A stretch of 64,000 bases of DNA from Persicitalea sp038235275 (GCA_038235275.1 JBBSUC010000014.1:1-64000); one strand, 5' to 3'; shown: positions 46,314 through 55,755, numbered from the stretch's first letter. The notes: generated by a model from the sequence alone, not told the origin. Numbers and translations: made by a program.

Positions 46314-46340
46314 GCTGACAGCGTTCAAAACGCTGTCAGC
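46314..46340. repeat. REP-like perfect hairpin
   Basis: Perfect 12-bp stem gctgacagcgtt/aacgctgtcagc with loop caa, 6 bp after the stop of permease 1. It could also end transcription weakly, but there is no T-tract. A word array with TTGACCG/TTTGGCC at roughly 7-8 bp spacing follows at 46375-46410, before permease 2. Confidence 0.65.
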
Positions 46341-46374
46341 ATTACGGCGGCGGCAACACTTCGTTTGTGGCGAC

Positions 46375-46410
46375 CTTGACCGTTTGGCCTTTTGACCGTT
46401 GACTGTTTAC
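46375..46410. repeat. Word array before permease 2
   Basis: Words cttgaccg, tttggcct, tttgaccg and ttgactgt follow each other at about 8 bp (one at 7) and end in ttacc. It lies 26 bp before the ATG of permease 2. Confidence 0.45.
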
Positions 46411-46435
46411 CCCGAAAACCAAATCGAACGAAACC

Positions 46436-48841
46436 ATGCTGGCCAACTACCTTAAAATCGCTTGGCGGAACTTGTACCAAAACCGCCTTCTGAATTCCAT
46501 TGGCATCGGGGGACTGGCGACGGGGCTGGCCGTTACGTTGCTAATCGTGCTCTACATCACGCACGAATACAGCTACGACCGCTTCCATCGTAATGTGGAC
46601 CGTATCGTGAAGGTTGAAATGAAGCATACCGATACCACCATGACGTACTCGGTTCCCTGGATGTCGTACCGGTTTGGCGAAGCGGTCAAAAACGCCAGTC
46701 CCGAGGTGGAGGATTTCGCCCGGTTCGTTCCGGCGGGATCGCGTAGTCTGTCGGTAAAAAGCGATGAGAAACACAAATTCTATGAAGACAATTTTGCTTT
46801 CGCTGACACGGGTTTTGTACGGATGTTCGACTTTCCGTTCGTGCAGGGCAATCTCGCCACAGCCCTGGCTCGTCCGGCCACCGTACTTTTAACCGAGAGC
46901 ATGGCCCGTAAATATTTTGGTGCCGCCGATCCGCTCGGCAAAACGGTCGAGTACACCAGTCGGGACAACACCAAATTCCTCTTCGAGGTGACGGGCGTAT
47001 TGCGCGACCCTCCCCCCAACTCGACCATTCAGTTCGGCTTTCTGGCGCAACTCGACGCCCTCCGGGCCATCGAGCAGGAGGGCTACGGTGAGGGCTTCGA
47101 CACAATCAAAGATGACGTAGGATCAGGCGGAAGGTACGACACCTATCTGCTACTCCGCCCCGATGCCTCGGCGCAAAAAGTCGCCGCCAAAATTCCGACC
47201 CTGCTGACCGTTCCGAAAGGCGAACGCGACCCGAAAGACCACTATTTCCTGTACCCACTGGCGGACATGCACCTCGGAGTCGGGTCGGCTTATGCAAAGA
47301 ATCGAATTGCGCTTTTCGGAGTACTAGCCGTTTTCGTGCTCCTATTGGCCCTTATCAACTTCGTCAACCTGGCTACGGCCCGCTCGGTGAATCGGGCCAA
47401 GGAGGTGTCGGTTCGGAAAGTAGCGGGTGCCACGCGTAAGTCGCTCATCAGCCAGTTTTACATCGAGTCCACCCTGCAAGTTACCCTCGCTTTTTGTTTG
47501 GCGTGGGTACTATTCGCGGTCTTTCAACCTTTCTTCTACGATGTTCTAAAACTCTCGATCAGTTCGGCTTTTTTGCACAGTGGGTTTTTTGTGATTCCTG
47601 CCCTATTACTTTTCCTGACTTGTGTTTTGCTGTCGGGCGGCTATCCGGCCCTATTACTTTCGGCATTTTCTCCGATTTCTGCCTTGAAAGGCAAAAGTCC
47701 TTCGCAGGGCACTTCGAAGCTACGGGCGGGCCTCACCGTTTTTCAGTTTGTCGTGTCGGTCGTGCTCATCATCGGAGCCATCATTGTCAAATTGCAGTTG
47801 AATCTATTTTTGGATAAGGATCTGGGCGTGAATCGAAACCGGGTCATGACGGTGCCGCTCAATCGCGAGGAAGGCCTGGACAAGCATTATGCCGCTATCC
47901 GCCGGGAAATAAGCCAGGTGCCGGGCGTGGAAAACGTGACGGCTTCCTCGCTGGTCATGTATGACTATTACATGAACGGGTTCACGGTCAAGCGTCTTGA
48001 CCAGCCAAAGGAAGTGCACGTCAACATTTTTGCTGTCGACAAAGAATTCATCCCCACGATGCAGATCAAGTGGCTGGTCCCGCCCGCCTCGTTGCGGGGG
48101 CTGTCCGATTTCGGAGAAATGGTCATCAATGAGAGCGCCGCCCGCCAGTTGGGCATCGACGCCAAAAACTACCGGCAAACGCTGGATTTGGGTAATGATT
48201 CGAAGAAGGAAGTGGTGGGAATCATAAAGGATTTCAACTACATGTCGCTCGAAACGGACATCAAGCCGATGGCTATGTTCATTGGTAACGACACCACTTT
48301 CCGCAGCTATTTGTACGTCAAACTGGCCAAGAATGCCCCCATCGAGAAAACCGTTGCGGCAGTCGGTCAAGTCTACGACCGTTATAAAATCGATCGGCCG
48401 TTCGAGTATTCATTCCTAGATGATGTGTACCGCCGCTTGTACGAAGTGCAAAGCAACACGAGCCGCATGGTCATGGTCCTTGCCGGAATGGCCATTTTCA
48501 TTGCCTGCCTTGGTCTTTTCGGCCTCGCCACCTTCACCGCCGAAAGCCGCACCAAAGAAATCGGCGTTCGCAAAGTCCTTGGCGCGTCCGTGTCCAGCAT
48601 CGTCGCGCTACTTTCTAAGGATTTCCTGAAACTCGTTTTGATCGCCATCGTCATCGCTACGCCCATCGCCTGGTACGCCATGAACGCCTGGCTGGCAGAT
48701 TTTGCCTACAAAATAGAGATCAGTTGGTGGGCTTTTGCTTTGGCGGGCGGGCTGGCGATCGGCGTCGCGCTGCTGACGGTGAGTTTCCAGAGCGTGAAGG
48801 CCGCGCTGATGAATCCGGTGAAGAGTTTGCGGAGCGAATGA
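46436..48841 (+). CDS. FtsX/MacB-like ABC transporter permease (2)
   Basis: An 801-residue paralogue of permease 1 with the same topology. The N-terminus is MLANYLKIAWRNLYQNRLLNS, followed by a helix. The middle region carries NLATARSVNRAKEVSVRKVAGAT; the end has TKEIGVRKVLGAS and NPVKSLRSE. The DNA of the last 60 bp nearly equals that of permease 1. The first periplasmic domain differs most, which is where substrate or partner contacts are expected. No SD site; a word array lies before the start. Confidence 0.9.
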   Translation: MLANYLKIAWRNLYQNRLLNSIGIGGLATGLAVTLLIVLYITHEYSYDRFHRNVDRIVKVEMKHTDTTMTYSVPWMSYRFGEAVKNASPEVEDFARFVPAGSRSLSVKSDEKHKFYEDNFAFADTGFVRMFDFPFVQGNLATALARPATVLLTESMARKYFGAADPLGKTVEYTSRDNTKFLFEVTGVLRDPPPNSTIQFGFLAQLDALRAIEQEGYGEGFDTIKDDVGSGGRYDTYLLLRPDASAQKVAAKIPTLLTVPKGERDPKDHYFLYPLADMHLGVGSAYAKNRIALFGVLAVFVLLLALINFVNLATARSVNRAKEVSVRKVAGATRKSLISQFYIESTLQVTLAFCLAWVLFAVFQPFFYDVLKLSISSAFLHSGFFVIPALLLFLTCVLLSGGYPALLLSAFSPISALKGKSPSQGTSKLRAGLTVFQFVVSVVLIIGAIIVKLQLNLFLDKDLGVNRNRVMTVPLNREEGLDKHYAAIRREISQVPGVENVTASSLVMYDYYMNGFTVKRLDQPKEVHVNIFAVDKEFIPTMQIKWLVPPASLRGLSDFGEMVINESAARQLGIDAKNYRQTLDLGNDSKKEVVGIIKDFNYMSLETDIKPMAMFIGNDTTFRSYLYVKLAKNAPIEKTVAAVGQVYDRYKIDRPFEYSFLDDVYRRLYEVQSNTSRMVMVLAGMAIFIACLGLFGLATFTAESRTKEIGVRKVLGASVSSIVALLSKDFLKLVLIAIVIATPIAWYAMNAWLADFAYKIEISWWAFALAGGLAIGVALLTVSFQSVKAALMNPVKSLRSE

Positions 48842-48854
48842 TGATGAGGACTTC

Positions 48855-49346
48855 TCAATCAAAAATCTCACTCAGCGGAAGTTCAAACCCAGTATTCGGA
48901 TCACGAAGCGAGACATCGCCCTTGATATATTCAAAGGTATCGACCCCGGAATACACCATGATCGTTTTCAGACTCGGCAATACGATCCAGCAGGATTTTA
49001 CACCGAATTCAAAGTACCGATACGTCTTGTCGACTAAGTCCTGTAATTTTTGCTCGGGTGATAATATCTCGATTGTTACGAGGGGCGGCTTGTCGGTCTC
49101 GATGACGTCATGGCGCAAGTCGATATCGAATTTAGGATAAATGGCGATGTCGGGTACCGTTCCCTTGCCGGGCGTATCGAGGCTGAGTTCGGGCATCAGC
49201 TTGTACTCATTGCGATACCGAAGATTGAACTGAAACGAAATATTATCCTGAATGAAGGCGTGATTGGTGCTGGGCATAGGCTTCCCCCTTTCAAGTTCGT
49301 ACTCCGAGATTTCCCGCTCTGCCAGGGTTTCGGTTAATGTTGCCAT
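48855..49346 (-). CDS. Uma2-family (DUF820) putative endonuclease
   Basis: A 163-residue protein of the Uma2/DUF820 group (PD-(D/E)XK-like fold). Motifs are FNLRYRNEYKLMPELSLDT, VPDIAIYPKFDIDLRHD, PPLVTIEILSPEQKLQDLVDKTYRYFEFGVKSCWIVLP and SLRDPNTGFELPLSEIF. The acidic DIAIY and EILSP positions fit the catalytic residues. It is on the opposite strand between permeases 2 and 3 and breaks the array, so it was probably inserted. Uma2 genes are numerous in many bacteria and their role is unknown. Confidence 0.85.
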   Translation of the reverse strand: MATLTETLAEREISEYELERGKPMPSTNHAFIQDNISFQFNLRYRNEYKLMPELSLDTPGKGTVPDIAIYPKFDIDLRHDVIETDKPPLVTIEILSPEQKLQDLVDKTYRYFEFGVKSCWIVLPSLKTIMVYSGVDTFEYIKGDVSLRDPNTGFELPLSEIFD

Positions 49347-49392
49347 GATTATTAAATTGTTTTTTCAAAGATAGCCATAAATCCAAATAACC

Positions 49393-51870
49393 ATGCTCCT
49401 GAATTACCTCAAAATCGCCCTCCGTCACTTCCGGCGGCAGAAGTTCTTCTCCCTTATCAACGTCACGGGTCTGGCCGTGGGGCTGGCCGCCTGCTGGCTC
49501 ATCGCGCTGTACGTGCAGCACGAGCGAAGCTTCGACGATTATTTGCCCAACGCCGACCGCATTTGCGCGGTAGCCTTCGACCTCAAAATGGGCGACCAGG
49601 AGGCCGTGACAACCAACACGCCGCCGCCCGTCGGGCCGCGTCTGGCCGAGGATTTTCCTGAGGTGGAAATGGCCGCTCGAACGTTCAATCTGGGCAGCGT
49701 GATCGTGCAACGCGAGGCGATGCAGGGCAAAGAACTCATTACCTTCAACGAGTACAACAACGTCCTGGCCGCCGACACGGCTTTCCTGGAATTATTCGGC
49801 TTTCCGATGGTGGAGGGCAACGCCTTCTCTGCCCTCGACGTACCGGGCAGCGTCGTGCTGACGGAAAGCATGGCCCGCAAATACTTCGGTGAGCAAGCCG
49901 CTCTGGACCGATCTTTAAAACTCAACGACTATCCCTATAAAGTGACGGGCATCGTGCGGGATTTGCCCTCCAATTCCACAGTGCAATTCGGGTTTCTGGC
50001 AACGATGAGCAACTTCCCTGTAGTGGAGCGCTTCTCGTGGAGCTGGGTTTGGTTGCAGGTCGATACCTGGGTGCGGCTGAAGCAACCCGCCACGGAACAA
50101 TCAGTGGCCAACTTGGAAAAGAAATTCCCGGCGATGGTACGCCGCTACGCCCCCGCCGCCTACGCCCGCCTCGGGCAGGATTTGACCAAAAACCTCGATA
50201 ATGGCGACCGCCTCGACGTGAAACTTTTACCACTGGAAAAACTTCACCTGGGCTATACCGACCTTTCGTCGCGCCTAAGCACCCTCGGCGACGGACGGCA
50301 AGTTGGGATGTTTGCCCTCATCGGCGGCTTGATTTTGCTTCTGGCCTGCGTCAATTTCATGAACCTCAGCACAGCCCGCTCTATGAAGCGGTCGCGGGAG
50401 GTGGGCGTGCGTAAAGCGCTGGGGTCGCAGCGAGGCGCGTTGGTCGCGCAGTTTCTGGTCGAGTCGCTGCTGCTGAGCGCGGTGGCCTTATTACTGGCGG
50501 CTTTGCTGGCAAGCGTGGTGCTGCCTTTTTACAACAACCTGACGGGACTCATACTGGCACCAAACGATCTTTTTTCGTTCAAAATCATCGGCTTCGTGCT
50601 GCTGCTACCGCTCGTGACGGGCTTACTCGGCGGGCTTTACCCGGCGTTTTATTTGTCAAAATTCAAGGCTGTGGAAATGTTCAAACCCGTATCCGGGCGG
50701 GGACGGGGCGGATTGCTCTCCGTCAGGAGTGGCTTGGTGGTGTTTCAATTTGCGGTCTCCATCGTGCTGATGCTGGGTTCATTCGTGGTGTTCCGGCAAC
50801 TGGAATTTGCCCAAAAACAAACGCCCGGCCTGAATCGTGAACACCTGCTGGTCATCGAGAACACGCGTCATTTTACTTCGTCTTCGGCGCGGGAAGCTTT
50901 CCGGCAGCAACTCGCTAACCTGCCCGAAGCCGTGGACGCCACGCATTCCACTTTTCTGCCTTCCCTGGGGAATTTCGGTGACTTTTACGAACCCGAACAA
51001 GGGGATGAGGCGCATTCGGTCGTGCCGAGCCTGTCCCTCGGCTCATTCCTAACCGACGCGGACTTTGTCCCCACGCTGGGCGTCGAAATTTTGGCCGGAC
51101 GGAACTTCCGCCCCAACTCGGCGAGTGATTCGGCCTCCGTTATTCTGAACGAAACCGCCGTGAAAGCCATCGGCTGGCAAAATCCTGTCGGCCAATGGCT
51201 GCGCTATCCCGGCAACGCTAACCAGCGCTTTCAGGTCATCGGCGTCATGCGCGACTTCAACGATGCGTCCGTCCGCACCACCATCGAGCCGATGGCGCTT
51301 TTCCACGAAGCATCGAAAACTTACCAAACCAATGCTCTCTACATCGCGCTGCGGTTGCGTCCCGGCACCGAAAAACAAGCCGTCGCAAAAGCCACCGCCC
51401 TCTGGGAAAAAGCAGTTCCCAACGTACCCTTCGACTACGATTTCCTGGACGCCACCTTCGCCCGGCTCTATCGCACCGAGGCCCAAACGGGATCGGTGCT
51501 GAGTATTCTGACGGGCCTTGCCCTGTTCATCGGTTGTTTGGGTTTGTTTGCCCTGGCAGCTTACACCGCCGAAAGCCGCACCAAGGAAATCGGTGTCCGC
51601 AAAGTACTGGGGGCGAGCGTCGCTAGCATCGTCTCACTGCTTTCCAAAGATTTTTTAAAAATGGTCATAGTCGCCATCGTCATTGCCACGCCGCTGGCCT
51701 GGTACGTGGCTAATAGTTGGTTGCAGGATTTTGCCTATAAAATCGATCTGGCGTGGTGGTACTTCGCCGCAGCGGGCGGCGTGGCCATCCTCATTGCGCT
51801 GCTGACGGTGAGTTTCCAGAGCGTGAAGGCGGCGGTGGCGAATCCGGTGGAGTCGTTGCGGTCGGAATAG
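49393..51870 (+). CDS. FtsX/MacB-like ABC transporter permease (3)
   Basis: An 825-residue paralogue: MLLNYLKIALRHFRRQKFFSLINVTGLAVGLAACW at the start (helix 1), MNLSTARSMKRSREVGVRKALGSQ in the middle, TKEIGVRKVLGAS and NPVESLRSE at the end. It is slightly longer because of the second periplasmic domain. Start ATG 49393, 46 bp after the Uma2 start on the other strand; no conserved dyad was seen before it. It may share transcription with no neighbour. Confidence 0.9.
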   Translation: MLLNYLKIALRHFRRQKFFSLINVTGLAVGLAACWLIALYVQHERSFDDYLPNADRICAVAFDLKMGDQEAVTTNTPPPVGPRLAEDFPEVEMAARTFNLGSVIVQREAMQGKELITFNEYNNVLAADTAFLELFGFPMVEGNAFSALDVPGSVVLTESMARKYFGEQAALDRSLKLNDYPYKVTGIVRDLPSNSTVQFGFLATMSNFPVVERFSWSWVWLQVDTWVRLKQPATEQSVANLEKKFPAMVRRYAPAAYARLGQDLTKNLDNGDRLDVKLLPLEKLHLGYTDLSSRLSTLGDGRQVGMFALIGGLILLLACVNFMNLSTARSMKRSREVGVRKALGSQRGALVAQFLVESLLLSAVALLLAALLASVVLPFYNNLTGLILAPNDLFSFKIIGFVLLLPLVTGLLGGLYPAFYLSKFKAVEMFKPVSGRGRGGLLSVRSGLVVFQFAVSIVLMLGSFVVFRQLEFAQKQTPGLNREHLLVIENTRHFTSSSAREAFRQQLANLPEAVDATHSTFLPSLGNFGDFYEPEQGDEAHSVVPSLSLGSFLTDADFVPTLGVEILAGRNFRPNSASDSASVILNETAVKAIGWQNPVGQWLRYPGNANQRFQVIGVMRDFNDASVRTTIEPMALFHEASKTYQTNALYIALRLRPGTEKQAVAKATALWEKAVPNVPFDYDFLDATFARLYRTEAQTGSVLSILTGLALFIGCLGLFALAAYTAESRTKEIGVRKVLGASVASIVSLLSKDFLKMVIVAIVIATPLAWYVANSWLQDFAYKIDLAWWYFAAAGGVAILIALLTVSFQSVKAAVANPVESLRSE

Positions 51871-51872
51871 AT

Positions 51873-51937
51873 GGTCTTCGGCTCCGCTCAGACTGACAGA
51901 GGGCAGGAACTTGTCAGTCTGAGCGGAACCGAAGACC
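51873..51937. repeat. REP-like palindrome with 26-bp arms
   Basis: Arms at 51873-51898 and 51912-51937 match in 25 of 26 positions (the difference is at one base), with a 13-base loop. The sequence (gtcagtctgagcggaaccga) resembles small palindromic repeats scattered in Bacteroidota genomes. It starts 3 bp after the stop of permease 3. Confidence 0.8.
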
Positions 51938-51945
51938 GTCCTGAC

Positions 51946-51982
51946 TGTCCATTTTCGCAACCCAAGTGTTCGAAATCGGACA
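51946..51982. promoter_or_regulatory. Dyad copy upstream of permease 4
   Basis: TGTTCGAAATCGGACA at 51967-51982 equals the second dyad before permease 1 in all but one base. TGTCC at 51946 stands in for the first dyad, but its partner half is poor. The string agtgttcg-aaatcggacagttttt is shared by both loci. Confidence 0.6.
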
Positions 51983-52069
51983 GTTTTTTGTTCGTGTTTT
52001 AATTTAAAATTCTGATTATCAATAAAATATTTTTCAGGCATACCTTTTTCTCTGCTGTTTGGCAACGAC

Positions 52070-52109
52070 GGGCGGACACATAGGTTCGCCCAGCGTGGCC
52101 CACCCTACC
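52070..52109. repeat. REP-like hairpin element before permease 4
   Basis: Hairpin GGGCGGAC-acatag-GTTCGCCC at 52070-52091, followed by agcgtggcccaccctacc. It matches the element at 43898-43935 part by part and again ends just before the permease ATG. Confidence 0.65.
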
Positions 52110-52120
52110 AGACTTGCTTT

Positions 52121-54538
52121 ATGGTTCGCAATTATCTCAAAATCGCCTACCGGAATTTAATCCGTGACAAACACTTTTCTTTGATCAACATTGCCGGTTT
52201 GGCCGTCGGGATGGCCGCTACTTTGTTGATCTTGCAGTACGTGACTTTTGAAAGAAGCTACGACCGCTTTCATACTAAATCCGACCGGATCTTTCGGGTA
52301 AAAACGGATCGTTTCGAGAAGGGCGTACTTGCGACCGAGTGGGCAGGCGGACCGTTTGCCGTGGGCAATCACATGAAAGACGCCCTACCCGAAGTGGAAG
52401 ACTATGTCAAGATGAGCATGAATGGCCGTAGTGAATTGGAAGTGAATGATAATGCGATCAAAGTGGATCAGAGTTCCTTCGCCAGCAAGTCCTTTTTCAA
52501 GGTGTTTTCGTATCCTTTGCTGAGCGGCGATGCACAAACGGCGCTGAATGAACCAAACGCCGTGGTTATCTCTGAGTCTTTGGCCAAACGCCTGTTTGGT
52601 AGCGGCAATCCTTTGGGTGAGACCATCATGTTGAATCGGGATTTACCAATCAAAGTAACGGGCCTATACCGAGATTTTCCCACCAACACACATTTACAGG
52701 CCGAGTTCCTGGTGTCTTTCGCTACACTCGAGAGGCTGATGAATCCAGAAAACGATCCTGAGCAAGATTTGGATAACGCCTGGAATCGAGATGGTTGCCT
52801 TACCTACCTTTTGGTAAAGGAAGGGACGAATCCCCAAAAACTCGAAGCCGAATTTCCGGCTTTCATCGCCCAAGCCCAACCCGAAACGGTGACGGGAACC
52901 TATGGGCTGGCCTTTCATCTGCAATCGTTGCCCGACATTCATTTGTACTCGCACTACATGATGGAAGCCGGGCCGAACGGTGACGGCAAGGCGGTGTGCA
53001 TTTTGTTGGCCGTGGCCCTGTTTATCATCCTTATCGCTTGGGTAAACTACGTCAATTTGGCCACGGCGCGCGCCATTCGTCGGGCGCGGGAAGTGGGTGT
53101 CAGGAAAGCGGTTGGCTCGTTCCGAAGCCAACTCGTGAGCCAATTTTTACTTGAATCGGCCCTGCTGAATTTTGTGGCGGTCGCGGCAGCCTGCATCATT
53201 GTGGCTACCTCCCTGCCCTTGTTCAATCATTTTACGGGTCAAAGCCTTACGCATTCCCTGTTTAACACTTCGCAATTCTGGCTGGGGCTGGGCGTGATGT
53301 TCATCACGGGGACAGTTCTCTCGGGAGCTTATCCGGCCTTCGTTCTGTCGGGGTTCAAGCCCACCGAGGTACTCAAAGGCGGTACCTCTGGCCAGGGCCA
53401 GGGAGCCGTTCTGCGCAAATCGCTGGTGGTGGTGCAGTTCGCGGCTTCCGTATTTTTACTGGTCGGCACCATTACCGTCTTCCGGCAAGTCCAATTCATG
53501 CGAAACCAAAATTTGGGCGTCGATGTCGACCAAACCCTTGTCCTTTCCAGGCCCGTCAATGATTCCACCAGAGTGTCGCGCACCAAGGCATTCAAAGAAG
53601 AAATTTTGCGGCAATCGATGTTCAAAAGCGTCACGGTTTCAAACACGATTCCGGGCGAAAAGGTCATAGGTAACGTCGGAGGAATTCGGCTGGAAAGCGC
53701 CCCCGAAAACACGGGTAAGCAATACCGATTCATCTGGACAGACTATGATTTCATTCCTTCGTTTGGTTTGAAAGTCGTGGCCGGGCGCAATTTCAACAAT
53801 GCCCTGGGCGAAAAAGACGCCGTAGTTTTCAACCGGATGGGTGCCAAACAACTGGGTTTCGATGACCCCGAAAAAGCCCTGGGTGAGAAAATTAATTTTG
53901 ATGGAAATATTCGCACGATTGTGGGCGTCGTAGAAGATTTTCACCAAGAATCGCTTCGCGAGGCTTACGAACCGCTCATTCTATGCTTAGAACCTAACGT
54001 CAACGGTACTATCTCGCTCAAATTGAACACGAAAACTGTAGACGAGGCAGTAACGGCCGTCAAAAAAGCCTGGGCGCAATTCTTTCCGGAGGAGGCTTTT
54101 GAATACGCTTTCCTGGATGAAAAATACGACAAGCAATACCAGGCCGACGAACGCTTCGGGCAAATATTTGGATTTTTTGCCCTGCTGGCCGTCCTGGTTT
54201 CCTGCCTTGGCCTGCTGGGCCTATCGTCGTTCGTCACCTCGCAACGCACCAAAGAAATTGGTATCAGGAAAGTATTGGGCGCGTCGGTAGCCAGCGTCAT
54301 GAGTCTGCTGGCCAAGGACTTTCTGATATTGGTCACACTCGCCATCGTCATCGCCTCGCCCATTGCCTTTTATCTGATGAACCAATGGCTGGACAATTTC
54401 GCATTTAGCACCTCGATGCCATGGTGGATATTCGCTGCCGCTGGATTGGCTACGCTCGCCGTTGCACTAATTACCGTAAGTTTTCAAGCGATCAAAGCCG
54501 CGCTAATGAATCCGGTGGAGTCGCTGCGGTCGGAATAA
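52121..54538 (+). CDS. FtsX/MacB-like ABC transporter permease (4)
   Basis: An 805-residue paralogue with MVRNYLKIAYRNLIRDKHFSLINIAGLAVG at the start, VNLATARAIRRAREVGVRKAVGS in the middle, TKEIGIRKVLGASVASVMSLL near the end and NPVESLRSE at the C-terminus. It is the most diverged of the four at the DNA level in its final 60 bp. It has its own upstream region with the dyad and hairpin element, which suggests an independent promoter like that of permease 1. Confidence 0.9.
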   Translation: MVRNYLKIAYRNLIRDKHFSLINIAGLAVGMAATLLILQYVTFERSYDRFHTKSDRIFRVKTDRFEKGVLATEWAGGPFAVGNHMKDALPEVEDYVKMSMNGRSELEVNDNAIKVDQSSFASKSFFKVFSYPLLSGDAQTALNEPNAVVISESLAKRLFGSGNPLGETIMLNRDLPIKVTGLYRDFPTNTHLQAEFLVSFATLERLMNPENDPEQDLDNAWNRDGCLTYLLVKEGTNPQKLEAEFPAFIAQAQPETVTGTYGLAFHLQSLPDIHLYSHYMMEAGPNGDGKAVCILLAVALFIILIAWVNYVNLATARAIRRAREVGVRKAVGSFRSQLVSQFLLESALLNFVAVAAACIIVATSLPLFNHFTGQSLTHSLFNTSQFWLGLGVMFITGTVLSGAYPAFVLSGFKPTEVLKGGTSGQGQGAVLRKSLVVVQFAASVFLLVGTITVFRQVQFMRNQNLGVDVDQTLVLSRPVNDSTRVSRTKAFKEEILRQSMFKSVTVSNTIPGEKVIGNVGGIRLESAPENTGKQYRFIWTDYDFIPSFGLKVVAGRNFNNALGEKDAVVFNRMGAKQLGFDDPEKALGEKINFDGNIRTIVGVVEDFHQESLREAYEPLILCLEPNVNGTISLKLNTKTVDEAVTAVKKAWAQFFPEEAFEYAFLDEKYDKQYQADERFGQIFGFFALLAVLVSCLGLLGLSSFVTSQRTKEIGIRKVLGASVASVMSLLAKDFLILVTLAIVIASPIAFYLMNQWLDNFAFSTSMPWWIFAAAGLATLAVALITVSFQAIKAALMNPVESLRSE

Positions 54539-54541
54539 AAC

Positions 54542-54593
54542 AGGTAGAAAGGAGGAAAGGGAACTGGCGCAAGCTCTTTCCCCCTTTCTACCT
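54542..54593. repeat. Octamer-array hairpin with core on the minus strand
   Basis: Left words aggtagaaa and ggaggaaa pair with the right arm tttccccctttctacct. The loop contains ctggcgcaagc (54564-54574), the reverse complement of GCTTGCGCCAG, the core seen at 8805, 13870 and 15354. It lies between the stops of permease 4 and the oxidoreductase gene and can act as a terminator for both. Confidence 0.75.
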
Positions 54594-55706
54594 TTAAAAC
54601 GAAGGCACCCGAATAATATCTCCTCCCCGCATCGCCGACTCGTGCGCCAGAATACCCACGCTCGTCCAGTTGGCCGACTGCATGGCGTTGGGGAACGGGT
54701 CGCGGTCTTCGACCAGGGCCGAGACGAACTCGTGAACGAGGTGCGGGTGCGAGCCGCCGTGGCCCCCGCCCTGCACGAAGGAAAGGTGGGCATTCTCGCC
54801 CGCGTCATACACGCCGCGGCCCGTGAACGACTGGATTTCTTCGGGAAGTAAGTGGGCGTAATCCGGCGTTTCGACGCGCTCGGGGATTTCAGGTTCGGGC
54901 TTTTTGGCGGTGTGAATTACAGGATGTTCTCCTTCGATGAGCGGCCACTCGAAGGATTTTTTAGTGCCATAAACCTCGAAACTCTCGCGGTACTGCCGCG
55001 CCGTGTCGAAGAGGGAACGATAGACATAGGCCGACAAATCGCTGTCCCGGAACTTGATGTGCGCCGACTCGACGGCGAAGGGCGAGTTGTGGATCTTGGC
55101 CAATTCCTCGGTGATGGTTCCCGAGCCGAAGCAGGAGACGTACTCCGCTTCCAGCCGCAGCAGGCCCGCCACCGGGCCCACGCAGTGCGTGGCGTAGTGC
55201 ATCGGCGGCAGCCCCGGCCAATAATCGGGCCAACCCTCCATTTCCTGCTGGTGGCTGGCTTTCAGGAACTGCACTTTACCCAGTTCGCCTTTCTCGTACA
55301 ACTCTTTAACAAACAAAAATTCGCGGGCGTACACCACCGTTTCCATCATCATGTATTTCAAGCCCGTTTCGCGGCAGGTCTTGACGATTTCGGCGCAGTC
55401 TTCCACTGAAGTAGCCATCGGTACGGTACAGGCCACGTGCTTGCCTGCCCGCAGTGCCTTCAGGGTCTGCTCGGCGTGGTTGGGGATGGGCGAGTTGAGG
55501 TGCACCGCGTCCACTTCGGGGTCGGCCAGCAAATCCTCGTAGCTGGTGTAGCGCTTTTCAATGCCAAATTCGTCACCCACGGCGTCGAGTTTGGCCTGAG
55601 TACGCTGACAAATGGCGTACATATTGGCAGCAGGGTGACGTTGGTAAATGGGAATGAACTCGGCCCCAAATCCCAGGCCGACGATGGCGACGTTGATTTT
55701 TTTCAT
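54594..55706 (-). CDS. Gfo/Idh/MocA family oxidoreductase
   Basis: A 370-residue NAD(P)-dependent sugar oxidoreductase. The Rossmann site is NVAIVGLGFGAEFIPIYQ. The EKRYTSYEDLLADPEVDAVHLNSPIPNHAEQTLKAL stretch is the standard nucleotide-fold motif, with GKHVACTVPMA next (in place of EKP). The C-terminal domain contains HATHCVGPVAGLL and HLVHEFVSALVEDRDPFP. No signal peptide is seen. The start ATG 55706 is preferred over a longer frame. Typical substrates are sugars, inositols or amino sugars. Confidence 0.88.
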   Translation of the reverse strand: MKKINVAIVGLGFGAEFIPIYQRHPAANMYAICQRTQAKLDAVGDEFGIEKRYTSYEDLLADPEVDAVHLNSPIPNHAEQTLKALRAGKHVACTVPMATSVEDCAEIVKTCRETGLKYMMMETVVYAREFLFVKELYEKGELGKVQFLKASHQQEMEGWPDYWPGLPPMHYATHCVGPVAGLLRLEAEYVSCFGSGTITEELAKIHNSPFAVESAHIKFRDSDLSAYVYRSLFDTARQYRESFEVYGTKKSFEWPLIEGEHPVIHTAKKPEPEIPERVETPDYAHLLPEEIQSFTGRGVYDAGENAHLSFVQGGGHGGSHPHLVHEFVSALVEDRDPFPNAMQSANWTSVGILAHESAMRGGDIIRVPSF

Positions 55707-55755
55707 AGTGTTGTTAAAAGCTTTTTTTCTGGAATCCTTACTATTGCACAGCACA

